64,000 nucleotides of DNA from Haematobia irritans (Eukaryota; Arthropoda; Insecta; Diptera; Muscidae), in the NCBI RefSeq assembly GCF_050003625.1, contig NC_134401.1:71018632-71082631 (forward strand), given 5' to 3'. The notes below the pieces were generated by a model. That model ran no database searches and was not told the DNA's origin. It saw only the letters and a program-made list of their open reading frames with translations. Of this stretch, positions 9,787-20,146 are shown one piece after another (the first letter of the stretch is position 1; the number at the start of each line of letters is the position of its first letter). Both the position numbers and the translations under genes were made by a program.

Positions 9787-10505
9787 TTATAATATTAAAT
9801 TGCACCGACGGGTTTTTTGGGCAGCAATGACTTCTTCAGTCGGCACATTTATTCGGCGATGAACCGACATTAATGCCAATCCTTTGAGTCTACTCTCGCT
9901 AGTCGAATTTCTAAGATACGTCTTTAATCTCTTCCATGGCTGAATAAGGAGGTTGAATCACGATAACAAAAACAACAAATTTCAATATGTTGTTTACAAT
10001 TTTAAGAAGTCAAAATCAGCTGATAAAAGAATCGTATGGCATTGGTAAAAGTGGCAATTATTTATTCTTTCAATTGTCCTGAAAAAATAATTCAAATCCA
10101 GAGAAAATGAGTTATTGTGAAGTGGATAATTCATCCGAGGAACGCCGATATGAGACCAAAGTTAATAATGGAAGTCAGTCAAATGGATATTCGCCATCTA
10201 TTAACAAAAACAGTTTATGATGCAGTTTAGAAACTGATGTGCGTGGTATTTTGGGTCTGGAATATGTTATCAAGATACTCAAGTCATCTTTGAACAATTC
10301 TCCAGCTATGAATGCGCGAGTTTGTTTGAGATGCATTTGCTATGCAGTGTCATTTGGAGAGCTGCAATCACCATAAACATATGATTTTGACATCTTAAAA
10401 TTTGGTCGAAATAAAAAAATTGTAATCATATGGCCCCATTATTTAACCTTCTTGTTCAGCCATGAATCTCTTCATTGTTGAAAATGAACGTTCGGATGAG
10501 CACGT
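9787..10505 (-). pseudogene. hAT transposase C-terminal remnant, split
   Basis: Two pieces of a hAT dimerisation domain are readable on the minus strand. The upstream piece at about 10,443-10,505 contains ERSFSTMKRF and then a stop. The downstream piece at 9787-9945 contains LKTYLRNSTSESRLKGLALM, then SVHRRI and a stop. In intact hAT proteins these stretches are adjacent, so about 500 bp has been inserted between them. No catalytic core is visible. Confidence 0.7.
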
Positions 10506-10513
10506 AGTAACTG

Positions 10514-11586
10514 CAGGGATGGAAAATGCAGTACTATAGTACTTTTTTCAAAACTTTTTCACCCCGGTCAGTAACGTAGTACCCCCGCGAATGATTTAGT
10601 ACCTTTTGTGTAGACATTTTTGAGTCGATATCAGATTTATGGCAATAGATTTGACAAAATATTTTAATATTTTGAGAAAGTCTTTATCAACCTTATTTGC
10701 TAATAGTCTTTTACAAATATGGCAAAACAGACATGTTCATGTGGGAAGAAAATCTCGATTTTGTAAAAGACATAGTCAAAAACAGGATTTTATTGAACTC
10801 CAAGAATGTTTTAGTTGAAAAAAGAATGCGATTCTATATTATCGATTTTTTATTTCGGTAGAAAATGTTATCAACATTTTATTTCTATATAGAATTTTTG
10901 CAAAATTTTATTTTTATAGAAAATTTTGTAAAAATTTTATTTCAATTGAAAATTTTGTAAAAATGTTGTTTCTATAGGAAATTTTTGCAAAATTTTATTT
11001 CTATAGAAAAAATTTTGCAAAATTTTTTTTCTATAGAATTTTTTTGCAAAATTATTTCGGCATAAGCCGGCTATCATACAAAACCTTTTTTCGGAGGGTT
11101 CAAGTGCGGTTCATTGTTGGGTTTATTGAACTGCCTGAATTTATTCTGATAATTGGTTGATAGTTTTGCTGCAAATAGAGGATGCTGATAAGGAATGTGG
11201 TAATTCCTAAACCATCCAACCATCTTGCAGTCTATAGGTCTTTGCCCAAATAAATTTGACAAACATTCTTTTCCTCTGTTGGTTAAACTACACTTGTAGT
11301 TTAGTCAATGTATGGTTTTAAGCTGCAACAAAAAAAAAAACAACAATGCTTAAAGATCAAAACCAACAATAACAAAACAAAACGAATGGAAAATTTTATT
11401 TCTATAGAAAATTTTTGCAAAATTTTATTTATATAGAAAATTTTGTCAAAATTTTATTTTCTTTAAAATTCAGTCTCTTGACAATAATATTCAAGTGAAA
11501 TTTTTGTTGAAATTTAGTAACAAGTACCTTTCAGATCAAAAAATATCTTTTTTATACTTTCTTAAAAATTGTATTTTCCATCCCTG
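10514..11586. mobile_element. hAT-like MITE, copy 1
   Basis: The termini are inverted: CAGGGATGGAAAATGCAG at the left and attttccatccctg at the right. The flanks agtaactg (10,506-10,513) and agtaacag (11,587-11,594) form an 8-bp target duplication with one mismatch, as expected for hAT. The interior is noncoding and rich in degenerate units of the type aaattttatttctatagaaaa. A second copy lies at 35,365-36,457. This copy carries a nested insertion at 11,056-11,388. Confidence 0.8.
11056..11388. repeat. Diverged copy of the 436-bp-period repeat
   Basis: It matches the 289-bp block seen at 3134 and 3570 (tctgataattggttgatag, gatgctgataaggaatgtgg, gtttagtcaatgtatgg) plus the start of the 147-bp spacer block. 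It begins cggcataagccggctatca and interrupts the A/T-rich interior of the hAT MITE. Only one unit is present. Confidence 0.65.
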
Positions 11587-11594
11587 AGTAACAG

Positions 11595-11988
11595 GCAAAG
11601 TGACCAAAATTTTTAAAATATGCACATTTGGAAATATCTCTTTATTGCTTCCATCGCTAAATTAGGCAGGTTCTTTTCGCAGGTTTTGCTCCATTTCATG
11701 ATCCCCCTCATCCCCCCTGAATACGGCCTTGCAAATATGGGTTAGTAAAGATTTACAGTCAGAAAAGAATAGTGCTTGATATACACGTAATGAACTGAGT
11801 TTTTGGAGAAAAAACGTGTTTGGTATAAAAGTTTAAAATTTTCGAAGAAATTCAATATCTCTTACAAAAGAATAACGTGAAGTTGAATGTATATATATAC
11901 ATAATTTTCCATCGAATCCTAAAGTTAACGATAACCATTCAAAAGCACATTATATTTCAATACAACAACACAAAGCTTAAAGGATATA
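11595..11988. other. Unassigned spacer with a T1 fragment
   Basis: Mostly unrecognised AT-rich sequence. About 11,755-11,890 resembles, in inverted orientation, the segment of T1 copy 1 near 13,650-13,830 (cagtcagaaaagaatagtgc, ggtataaaagtttaaaatttt). Confidence 0.4.
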
Positions 11989-12895
11989 GATGTTGAACAG
12001 TTAAATTATAAGTTTACTAATATAACTGTGCCAGATATTGAAACCAATTTTTACAATGGTGACAATAGAACAAACTACTGTATTGAATTTAATTTCCAAT
12101 GCGTTCTCGAGAGTGATGTGTACACAAATATCATGAGAAATAAATAAATTTTAACTGGATGTGATGATTTAAACCGAAAATTCATTAAACTTATATTGCC
12201 AGCCATATTAAGACATATAACGCACTTATTGAACCTCATAATAACCACCAGATGTTTTCCCAAAGAATGGAAATGTGCGAAAATTATTCCAATACCTAAA
12301 TACAATACCTGAATACAGGCCAATAGCCATACTGTCATTCTTATCTAAAGTAATGGAAATAATACTACACTGTCAAATATTTGACAAGGACAAGGATCAA
12401 GTATCTTTATAGGTTCTACTGGATCATTCTAAAGCTTTTGACTGTGTCCACTTGCTAAAAACTAGCGAATATGTTTAACTTTTACGTTATTTCAATTGGA
12501 CTGATGGAATCATATTTATGCGGCAGATATCAATACACTGTTCAAGGTGATCGATGTTCATCCCGCATTGCGACAGGAAAGGTGTACCTCAAAGTACGAT
12601 ACTTGGACCATTACTATATATAATGTATTCGAATGACCTCCCACAACAATATTCTGCAATATTCTAACATTAGGATGTAAGCAGATGATGTCCAACTGTA
12701 CGCTTCATGAGATATTACTTTTCTAAATGATTATGTGGCAAATATTTCTGATGACCTTCGCAGTATACACCGATGGGCAAAAGGAAATGGATTAAGTCTT
12801 AACCGAAAGAAGTCGAAGACGATATTAATACGCAAACGTAGTCTTAACGTTGTGGAGTTTAATCTTTTCTTGGAAGGGGAGAGAATTGAATCAGT
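11989..12895 (+). pseudogene. CR1/Jockey-type LINE reverse transcriptase, fragment 1
   Basis: RT blocks are readable in changing frames: LPAILRHITHLLNLIITTRC with FPKEWKCAKIIPIPK (about 12,190-12,300), LDHSKAFDCV with the first catalytic Asp (about 12,418), a PQSTILGPLL motif (about 12,590), ADDVQLYAS with the catalytic Asp pair (about 12,683), and RSIHRWAKGNGLSLNRKKSK (about 12,765). Several stops and frameshifts make it nonfunctional. It is broken by T1 copy 1 and resumes at 14,474. The clade is not certain. Confidence 0.75.
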
Positions 12896-13903
12896 TACAC
12901 TGTTAGAAAAATATGTTTTTCATATGTTCCGATATAAACAAAATGTGTTTCGGGCACACTTTTTTAACACGATATATTTAAGTGCAAACATGTAATGTTC
13001 CTAAACTAACACTAAATGTTTGGGACACATATATTAATATGTTAGAATATATTATGTTTGGGGCATGAAAATTTCATAAAAATAATATGTGTGAATGTAA
13101 ACATATATAAATTTACAAATTTCGAGTAAACATATATATGTTGTGATATATTATTCAGAGAGCGACAGAGAGAGAGAGTATAGAGATGGAAATCGGGAGG
13201 GTTGACGAAAGATATCAACATAACACAGCGAGAGAATCAAAAGAGAGCATTTTCTGTGAAACTGCTTGTATGTTGTTTCGGAAAACTGTTTTATATAGTA
13301 AGGCCAAAAATTTGATATGCTTAAGTCTAAAAATTATTTAATTTGAATACTCATGTAAAGAGAATAGACATTCGGAAGCGGGCATTAAGTTCGAGTTTTG
13401 CAGCTAAAACAATTGAAAAAGTTTAATTTCTTGAAAATGAATTATTAAAGAAAAGTAAAAGGCAAAACATTTCATTTTAGAACGATAATGCCAACTTAAT
13501 ACCACCCTTAAGGGTAAAAATGAAATTAGTTACAAAAAACGATAAGTTTTAAATGCATTTCAAATGGTGTTAAATGCTAGTAAAAAACTGTTCACGCCTA
13601 ACTAAATTTATGTGTATATTATAAAATTATTTATGTATGTTTATACTCGACTCTACGTTCTTCTTTTGTTAGAGTTTGTAAATTCCTTCCAAAATTTCAA
13701 GCTTTTATACCAAAAACAGTTTTTGTTACAAAATTGTTATTTTTGCAATAAAAAAATAATATTTTATCCAAAAGCTCAGTCCATTTCGTTTATATCAAGC
13801 ACTATTCTTTTCTGACTGTAAATCTTTAATAACACACATTTCGAAGTTTCATTGTAAAAATTTAATTTAATAATATAAAAATATAAATACAAAAATTAAA
13901 AAA

Positions 13904-13984
13904 TTGGTGTTCGATCGGAGTAGGGATTGAACCCAGGACCCTTTGCATGCAAGGCGGACATGCTAACCACTGCTCCACGTGGCC
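13904..13984 (-). repeat. tRNA-like (SINE-type) module in T1 copy 1
   Basis: Read on the minus strand it has an A box TGGAGCAGTGG (13,967-13,977) and a B box GGTTCAATCC (13,924-13,933). Their starts are 44 bases apart, as in tRNA genes. A cloverleaf is imperfect and no tRNA identity is clear, so I treat it as a tRNA-derived Pol III promoter rather than a tRNA gene. Confidence 0.65.
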
Positions 13985-14096
13985 AACAAATATATGTTTC
14001 TGCTGAATAATGTTTTGTTTGCATCGGCTCGTGGGCGCTGCAAACTATGCTATATAAATGTAACTTATAACGATAATTGTCTATTGGCAACTATAA

Positions 14097-14170
14097 CAGC
14101 TACGTAGCCCAGTGGTAGTGTGTTGGCTTACAACTTGCATGGTTCCCGGTTCGATTCTCAGTCCAGGCGA
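14097..14170 (+). repeat. Second tRNA-like module in T1 copy 1
   Basis: The A box TAGCCCAGTGG (14,105-14,115) and B box GGTTCGATTC (14,148-14,157) match the Pol III consensus, with starts 43 bases apart. It lies on the opposite strand from the module at 13,904-13,984. The two sequences differ, so they are not a simple inverted duplication. Confidence 0.7.
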
Positions 14171-14473
14171 AAGGTAAAATTTAAAAAATTATAAAATTGA
14201 ATAATTTCTTCAACATTATTTGTATTACAGAAAAAGGTGCCGAGAACTAAAAAATTTCGTGGAAGTGAAATTATGTGAGGGAATGGGCACAATTTTCTTT
14301 GGGGAAAATTCTTCCAAGCATATAATATTTTTGGGCTCAAAATGCTTCCAAACATATAATATGTTCACATAAAACAAACATATTAATGTTTCGGCAGTAT
14401 CCAATAATATATGTGCCTCCTGCAAAATATGTTTGGAACATATGTTAGAGAAGCGATTTTTTCTGAGGGTGTA

Positions 14474-14593
14474 ATAAAGCAAAACATCTAGGAATAATAT
14501 TTAATGAGTTTTTGGATTGGACTGACCACATAAGTGTAGCGTGTGGCACAATATATGGAATGTTTCGTAATCTCTGGGTTACCCATTCATTTA
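14474..14593 (+). pseudogene. LINE reverse transcriptase, fragment 2
   Basis: About 40 codons (AKHLGIIFNEFLDWTDHIS, then YGMFRNLWVTHSF) form the thumb region that follows fragment 1. It is bounded on the left by T1 copy 1 and on the right by T1 copy 2. Confidence 0.8.
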
Positions 14594-14892
14594 CACACCC
14601 TCAAAAAAATCGCTTCTCTAATATATGTTCCAAACATATTTTGCAGGAAGCACATATATTTTTGGATATTGCCGAAACATTATTATGTTTGTTTTATGTG
14701 AACATTTTATATGTTTGGAAGCATTTTGAACCCAAAAATATTATATGCTTGGAAGAATTTTCTCCCAAAGAAGATTGTGTTCATTCCCACACATAATTTT
14801 CACTTCCACGAAATTTTTTAGTTCTTGGCACCTTTTCTGTAGTACAAATAATGTTGATGAAATTATTCAATTTTATAAATTTTTTTAATTTT

Positions 14893-14965
14893 ACCTTTCG
14901 CCTGGACGGAGAATCGAACCGAGGACCATACAGTTTGTAAACCAACACAACACTGGGCTACGTAA
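14893..14965 (-). repeat. tRNA-like module in T1 copy 2 (left)
   Basis: On the minus strand it has B box GGTTCGATTC (14,911-14,920) and an A box with one mismatch (14,950-14,960, reading TAGCCCAGTGT). It corresponds to the 14,097 module of copy 1, inverted because the whole element is inverted. Confidence 0.6.
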
Positions 14966-15080
14966 CTGTTACGGTCATCAATGGACAATTATGGTTATAA
15001 GTTATATTTGTATAGCATAGTTTGCGGCGCCCACGAGCCGATGCAAACAAAATATTATTCAACAGAAGCATATATTTGTT

Positions 15081-15875
15081 AGCCACGTGGAGCAGTGGTT
15101 AGCATGTGACTTTTGTGACATACGTTTACGACGGTATAATACGTATGTCTCAAAAGTCGTAAAACTAATGTAAAAAACTAATTTGAATTAAAGAAATTGT
15201 GAATAGTTTTTAATTTAATTTAGTTAGACTCCCCGATAAAAGGGATGCAAAAAATGCTTTAAATACAATATTTATTCAACACTCTACTAGTTTTACATCT
15301 CTCATTCGCAACTTCAAACTATTCTTGGTTTGCGTGGTCCATAATGTCCACCCAAGCTTTAATTGCATCAGCGAATGACTAGCTACAATTTTGAAAAATT
15401 TTAATTAGTATGCAAATTGGCTTAAATAAGCCAAAAAATGATTTTTATAAAATTCTCTCTAAACAAAAATTCACTTATACAAGACTTAATAAGTAGTTTT
15501 CCTTCCTTCCAGTTTCTGCAGAAATTATGGAAAGAAAATATGAGCGAATACCGACCGTCTCGTTTACGGCGCCAACAAGTAGTTCATATTAATTTTGGCT
15601 TGGAGTCTCCAATTGAAATAACTCTATTCTCAAGTTTTTTAACACGTTAATAACTTTATGAACATTTCTGAGAATTGAAACTTCTTCGCACATATCATGG
15701 ATATCATTCGCTTCCTAGCTGAAGGGATTGAAGTATTTTGAGTGTGCGACGTTTGCTACTTTTTCTACATTTGCGACGCGTATGATACGTTTACAATTTT
15801 GCGACAGTCGCAAACCTAAAAAGCTTGATACAGACCATCTCTGGTCAATCCCTGCTCCGACCGAACACCAACATT
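15081..15875 (+). repeat. tRNA-like module in T1 copy 2, split by an insertion
   Basis: The A box TGGAGCAGTGG is at 15,088-15,098. The B box half (ggtcaatccctgctccgacc, missing one T of the consensus) appears only at 15,843. The two halves correspond to the 13,904 module of copy 1. The anticodon-side segment has been replaced by about 740 bp, so this module should be inactive. Confidence 0.6.
15104..15842. other. Unrecognised 740-bp insertion in T1 copy 2
   Basis: It sits inside the tRNA-like module. It starts tgacttttgtgacatacg and ends near catctctg. Both halves contain acgtttac next to gac/gcg motifs, but there is no clean TIR or target duplication. A 70-codon frame at 15,438-15,650 has no features I recognise. 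Possibly a small nonautonomous transposon. Confidence 0.4.
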
Positions 15876-15894
15876 TTTTTTTAAATTTTTGTAT

Positions 15895-16173
<279 letters not shown>

Positions 16174-16597
16174 AGTTAAGGATTCTTCCTTGGCTTACCA
16201 TAAAAAAATATCGAAGGCGCGACCAACTGCGCCGAAATAAAGATACACAATTAAATTTAATTTTTCAAGATTATATTTAGGCAATATTAATTAAACAATA
16301 TTTGATAATTAACGTGTTTACAAGATTATATTTGAATGACAAGATTAAGCGATTTTAATGATTTTCCCCTCACGGCAGCGAAACCAAGACTGCCGCCCTT
16401 ATCCAACCTGCTTTACCTGGTCAGCTCGCCTATCATCAGTTCCCACTGCATTCCAGGTAAAGGTATCCGGTGGCATGGGAATATATTCTTGCAGACTAAG
16501 CGTCTGGTAGTCTGCGCGTGTAGATGTTGCGAAATAATTATTTTATGCTGACTCTGCCGCACATGCACTGTGGGCAGAGATGGGAATGTTGTTAACT
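16174..16597 (-). repeat. gypsy 2 3' LTR
   Basis: 424 bp, about 98.6% identical to the LTR at 31,448-31,871. The polypurine tract AAAGGAGGGAGG (minus strand, 16,598-16,609) lies immediately before it. The last 55 nucleotides of the env frame, stop included, lie inside the LTR. Confidence 0.92.
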
Positions 16598-18078
16598 CCT
16601 CCCTCCTTTAATATCTGCGTCCCGCAGATCGTAGAGTGCTCAGTGGAAGGGTGTAGGAGTACCAGAGGAAGATGGAGTTTCCTTGTTTGCTGGTGCCAAA
16701 GCCATCCGATGCAGATCATGATCAGGCCGATGATTGTCATGTTGATACCGAAGGACTGTTTAAATGTCATTCCCAACTGGTCGAGTCTCCTTATGTTGCC
16801 GAGACTTATACCATGAACATATTCCACGTCTAATAACAGGTTATCATGGGTTATATTTATAATAACCGGTGGTAGAGCCTGTGTTCTGGTGATCGTTGTG
16901 CTTGAATACGTTTGGTTATTTATGGACAAGGATTCATTAAAAATTTGGAGTAGGTAAGTGCCGTTCAGAGATTCTGCTTGGCCATCGTATTCCACCAATC
17001 CTTTGTAATTAGTGACAAAGATTGTATCCTCCGTTAGGGGTTCAATTATAACTTCATTGGTCAATCTGTAGTCGCATTTCGCTGAGCCCCCTCTTAGGAT
17101 TTTTGAGAGGCAATGGTTCCGTGATAGCATGGTTAGTGGCGATTTTTGGCAGATCGTGCAATTATTAATGGCTAGGCAACTGCCTTTAATCCCATAGACT
17201 TCGGCTTCATTTATTAATACGCTATTAAATCCCAACTCTATTTGTCGTCCTTCGCGGATTGCTGCTCTAATATGAAGAACGTTGAACACTTCATTTCGCA
17301 GTTTTGGCATAGATAAAACGTACAATAACAAAGAGCTGTTGGTGTAGATGGACGGTGTTCCATATTCTAATACCTCCACTAGATTACCATAAGGAAGTAT
17401 TTCTGTGCCGTCGATGATTCTATTTATTTCGTCTATATCCAATAGGTTTGTATTCACAATACCAGTCTTTGCTAGCTGGTAGGCTCTCATGATCTCATTT
17501 ATGTCCTCCTTCAAGACCATTACCTGACTCATTATTGACCTCTCAACGTGGCCAGAATCTCTAACACTTGTCATGTTGTTGATTCTATCAATAACTTCGT
17601 TGAGCTTCTTAATGGCCTCATCCGTTGGCCGTCGGATTTCTTTGTTCACCTTGTATTGTTCGTTGTTATTGGAAATGACGTCGTTTTGGCTCTGCAGTAT
17701 TTTGTTCCAGTCTGAAGCATCAGGACTTCCGGCTACCCATTTCCACGCTGAACCGAGCCAGTCAATGGATCTTACTATTCTGGCCTTCGTACTTCGTAAT
17801 TCCTCAATGCGTTCTCTCATTTGGTGCAGTTGATGTAATATAAGTTCTTTGTTTCTTCCAGGCAGGACTTTTTCTCTGACTATGGATGACATGTCCACTA
17901 TTGTCGTTAAATAATGCTCCAGATCGATAGTATGCACCAATTTAAAATTCCCATCAATTAGGCAACCTTTCCCAACCTTTGTTGATACCAGTGGTGTCTC
18001 ATATTTGAAAATGTGAATAGCGTCCAGTGACCCGATAAAGATAAATAATGCAACCAGAAACATATCCTTGAGAAACAT
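16543..18078 (-). CDS. env: gypsy 2 envelope-like glycoprotein (511 aa, open)
   Basis: An uninterrupted 511-residue frame in env position. Residues about 5-20 are a hydrophobic signal peptide. A conserved segment around 104-120, rich in Trp and Gly, corresponds to the presumed fusion-peptide region of errantiviral F-like Env; the preceding basic site is weak compared with a furin site. Several N-glycosylation motifs (for example NMTS, NGTY, NQTY) follow. A transmembrane segment spans about 441-461 with a 50-residue cytoplasmic tail that ends inside the LTR. In this family Env is made from a spliced RNA. The frame is intact although gag and pol are not. Confidence 0.88.
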   Translation of the reverse strand: MFLKDMFLVALFIFIGSLDAIHIFKYETPLVSTKVGKGCLIDGNFKLVHTIDLEHYLTTIVDMSSIVREKVLPGRNKELILHQLHQMRERIEELRSTKARIVRSIDWLGSAWKWVAGSPDASDWNKILQSQNDVISNNNEQYKVNKEIRRPTDEAIKKLNEVIDRINNMTSVRDSGHVERSIMSQVMVLKEDINEIMRAYQLAKTGIVNTNLLDIDEINRIIDGTEILPYGNLVEVLEYGTPSIYTNSSLLLYVLSMPKLRNEVFNVLHIRAAIREGRQIELGFNSVLINEAEVYGIKGSCLAINNCTICQKSPLTMLSRNHCLSKILRGGSAKCDYRLTNEVIIEPLTEDTIFVTNYKGLVEYDGQAESLNGTYLLQIFNESLSINNQTYSSTTITRTQALPPVIINITHDNLLLDVEYVHGISLGNIRRLDQLGMTFKQSFGINMTIIGLIMICIGWLWHQQTRKLHLPLVLLHPSTEHSTICGTQILKEGGVNNIPISAHSACAAESA

Positions 18079-18531
18079 ATCTAAAAATATTATTACAAAA
18101 GTAGTTTATAAATTGTAAAACATATTCCCCCCTTTTTATATATATGGTATATAGTTTAGTTTCATATTCTTTTGATTTTTCCCCTTTTTTTAATTTAATT
18201 AGTGTATAATGTTAGTGGTTAGTATTTTTATAGAATTTTATATTTCTGTAAATTTTTGTTCTTTTTTCTTCGTTTCTTTTCTACAATTTCATTTTCTTTC
18301 TTGTGGATGTATTTGCCGTTTCTCTCGAACCAGCCATGGAGGGATCGCAGGATTCCTTTATTCTTTACTTTTTCTTTAGACATACATCTTTCTTGTTTTA
18401 TACATTAATCTTTTTTGTATTGTATTCAGATCTCTTTTTTTTTTCTTTTTTTAATAATTTAGATATTTTTTGTTTTTAAGTAAATAATTGCCGGGAATTA
18501 AGAAGTGAATGAGGAAGAAGGAAGGAAAAAA
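18079..18531 (-). other. Noncoding spacer between integrase and env
   Basis: About 450 bp of pyrimidine-rich (plus strand) sequence with no frame. By position it should contain the env splice acceptor. I could not pick a single site. Confidence 0.5.
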
Positions 18532-19412
18532 TTATTGAGTGTTAGCATTATCAGCGGAGATTCGTTTCTTTAATTTCGGCGATAAAATATTCTTAATATG
18601 TTGCTTGTGAATCCTCCTCCCACTCCTTGTCAGCACTGTCACCCTATTGTCCTTTTCTACTATTTCCCGTCTGAATAGGGCCTTATTCTTTCCCTTAATG
18701 GTCTTAATGGCTACATAAATTGTATCCCCTTTTCTATATTTCCTGGGGCTTTGTCTCTTTTTGTTTGTCCTAGCAAGACGGGCTGCAGCGTGTCGTTTTA
18801 ACACATGCCTAAGGTCCTTATTCACCTTGGCTTGTTGGGATAGAAGGCGTTTGTAATCTACCCCAGCAAATTTGTTAAAGAACAAATCGCGGGGTTTCCT
18901 ATTAGTCACAGAGTGTATCGTATTATTGTAGCGATCCACACAGATCTCGATCAATTCTTCAACAGAGAGGTCAGGGTATTCAGAACGCAAACATCTATAT
19001 ATCTCTATTATTGTGGAGTGAACCCTCTCGACCTGACCGTTCACCTCGCTTCTTTGTGCAGGCGTAAGATAGAGTTGAATTCCCAATGATCTTATGAATG
19101 ACTCAATTAGAGGACTAATGAAACTACTTTCGTTATCAGTAACAAGGATTCTAGGCGCCGTAAAGTAATGTAAAACCTGAACTATTTTTTTCCTTACCTC
19201 CAGTAACGATTTGTCCTGAATGCTAAAGAATTTCGTGAATTTCGTAAATTTATCTATGCACGTTATGAATTTTTGTCCCTGGATTTCCATTATATCCATA
19301 TGAAGGATTTCACATGGGTATCTTGGGTCAGGGGTTTTCTGATGGTGTGGCTGCGCAGGTCTTCTGTCATACTTGCACCTATTGCACACGTCACAATTAG
19401 CCACATAGTCCC
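18532..19412 (-). pseudogene. pol: gypsy 2 integrase, core and C-terminal part
   Basis: This is the second half of the integrase. The zinc-binding cysteines (NCDVCNRC) and the DDE triad are visible: Asp in HMDIME, Asp in VTDNESS, Glu in NGQVERVH. A basic C-terminal region follows. The frame itself has no stop, but it is separated from the first His-containing half by the BEL element, which entered between adjacent codons of the zinc-binding domain. It therefore lacks a start. Confidence 0.9.
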
Positions 19413-19934
19413 TGTTGACGCTAATGCCAACTCTTTCTCACCTTATCTCAAGCCGTGGATGTGTAGAAAAATGGAACGTTCACTATAGTGACTGATAAAG
19501 GCAACTTAGACCGCAATTTTGTCACTTTGAAATTATCACTTTGGCCCAAAGTGGCTCTTTTGATTTTGACCCGGCTCTAGCCACCCGTTGACACAAGTAA
19601 TAGTCAGAGTTCTACAAGCAATTCAATACAAATTAAACTTTATTGTTTCCGTATTCTTCACAAGCTTCTATTTGCAATAGTCCTATGCACAATTCTTTCA
19701 CTCTTAATAGTTCTCACTATGTTTACTGTTGCTGCGCATTAGAGCCCGAACTTTCTACTACTGCCCAAAAACGTTCTTCTCCAAAAAAACTGAAGGGCTT
19801 TCCTAGGTGACAGATCTCAACTTCGAAAAGAGAGCAGCAACAGATAAAACATATGATCGATTAGGACGATATGCTCGTGTGCAGTGTTGTCAATCAATGC
19901 GATATTAGAGTGGGTCGACCTTGACACACGAACA
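19413..19934 (-). repeat. BEL 3' LTR
   Basis: 522 bp, nearly identical to 27,255-27,775. A polypurine tract (AAGGGGGGCGG on the minus strand, about 19,937-19,947) precedes it. Confidence 0.93.
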
Positions 19935-20146
19935 TACCGCCCCCCTTGCACCGACCGTGCAAAATTATTCAAAATTAATCTACTATTGATGCAAAAAGTT
20001 AATCTTATAATCTATATCATACTCCAATACAAGTTCAAAGTTCAATAAAAATTCAATGCAAATTAGCTTGTTTACAACAATAATCAAAATTTATAAAATT
20101 CATAATATTTCAAGCATTCAAACTCCCCAGGGCCAGACACAACAAT
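19935..20146 (-). other. BEL 3' noncoding region
   Basis: About 210 bp between the accessory ORF and the 3' LTR. It contains the polypurine tract next to the LTR and is otherwise AT-rich without a frame. Confidence 0.6.

Larger units (their letters stand above)
12898..14471. mobile_element. T1 TIR element, copy 1
   Basis: It begins CACTGTTAGAAAAATATG and ends with the inverted form of CACCCTCAGAAAAAATCGC; 13 of the first 16 terminal bases match. It is flanked by TA on both sides (12,896-12,897 and 14,472-14,473). Removing it with one TA restores the reading frame of the LINE RT, so the boundaries are firm. It is 1,574 bp, noncoding, and carries two tRNA-like modules on opposite strands. TA duplication suggests mobilisation by a Tc1/mariner-type transposase, but the family is unknown to me. 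Confidence 0.8.

Noticed and set aside
13612..13815. 67-aa hydrophobic ORF in T1 copy 1
   Set aside because: AT-rich chance frame. The matching region of copy 2 does not keep it open.
13904..14170. Genuine tRNA genes
   Set aside because: A and B boxes are good, but the arms do not form a full cloverleaf, anticodons are unclear, and the same sequences recur within the T1 element.
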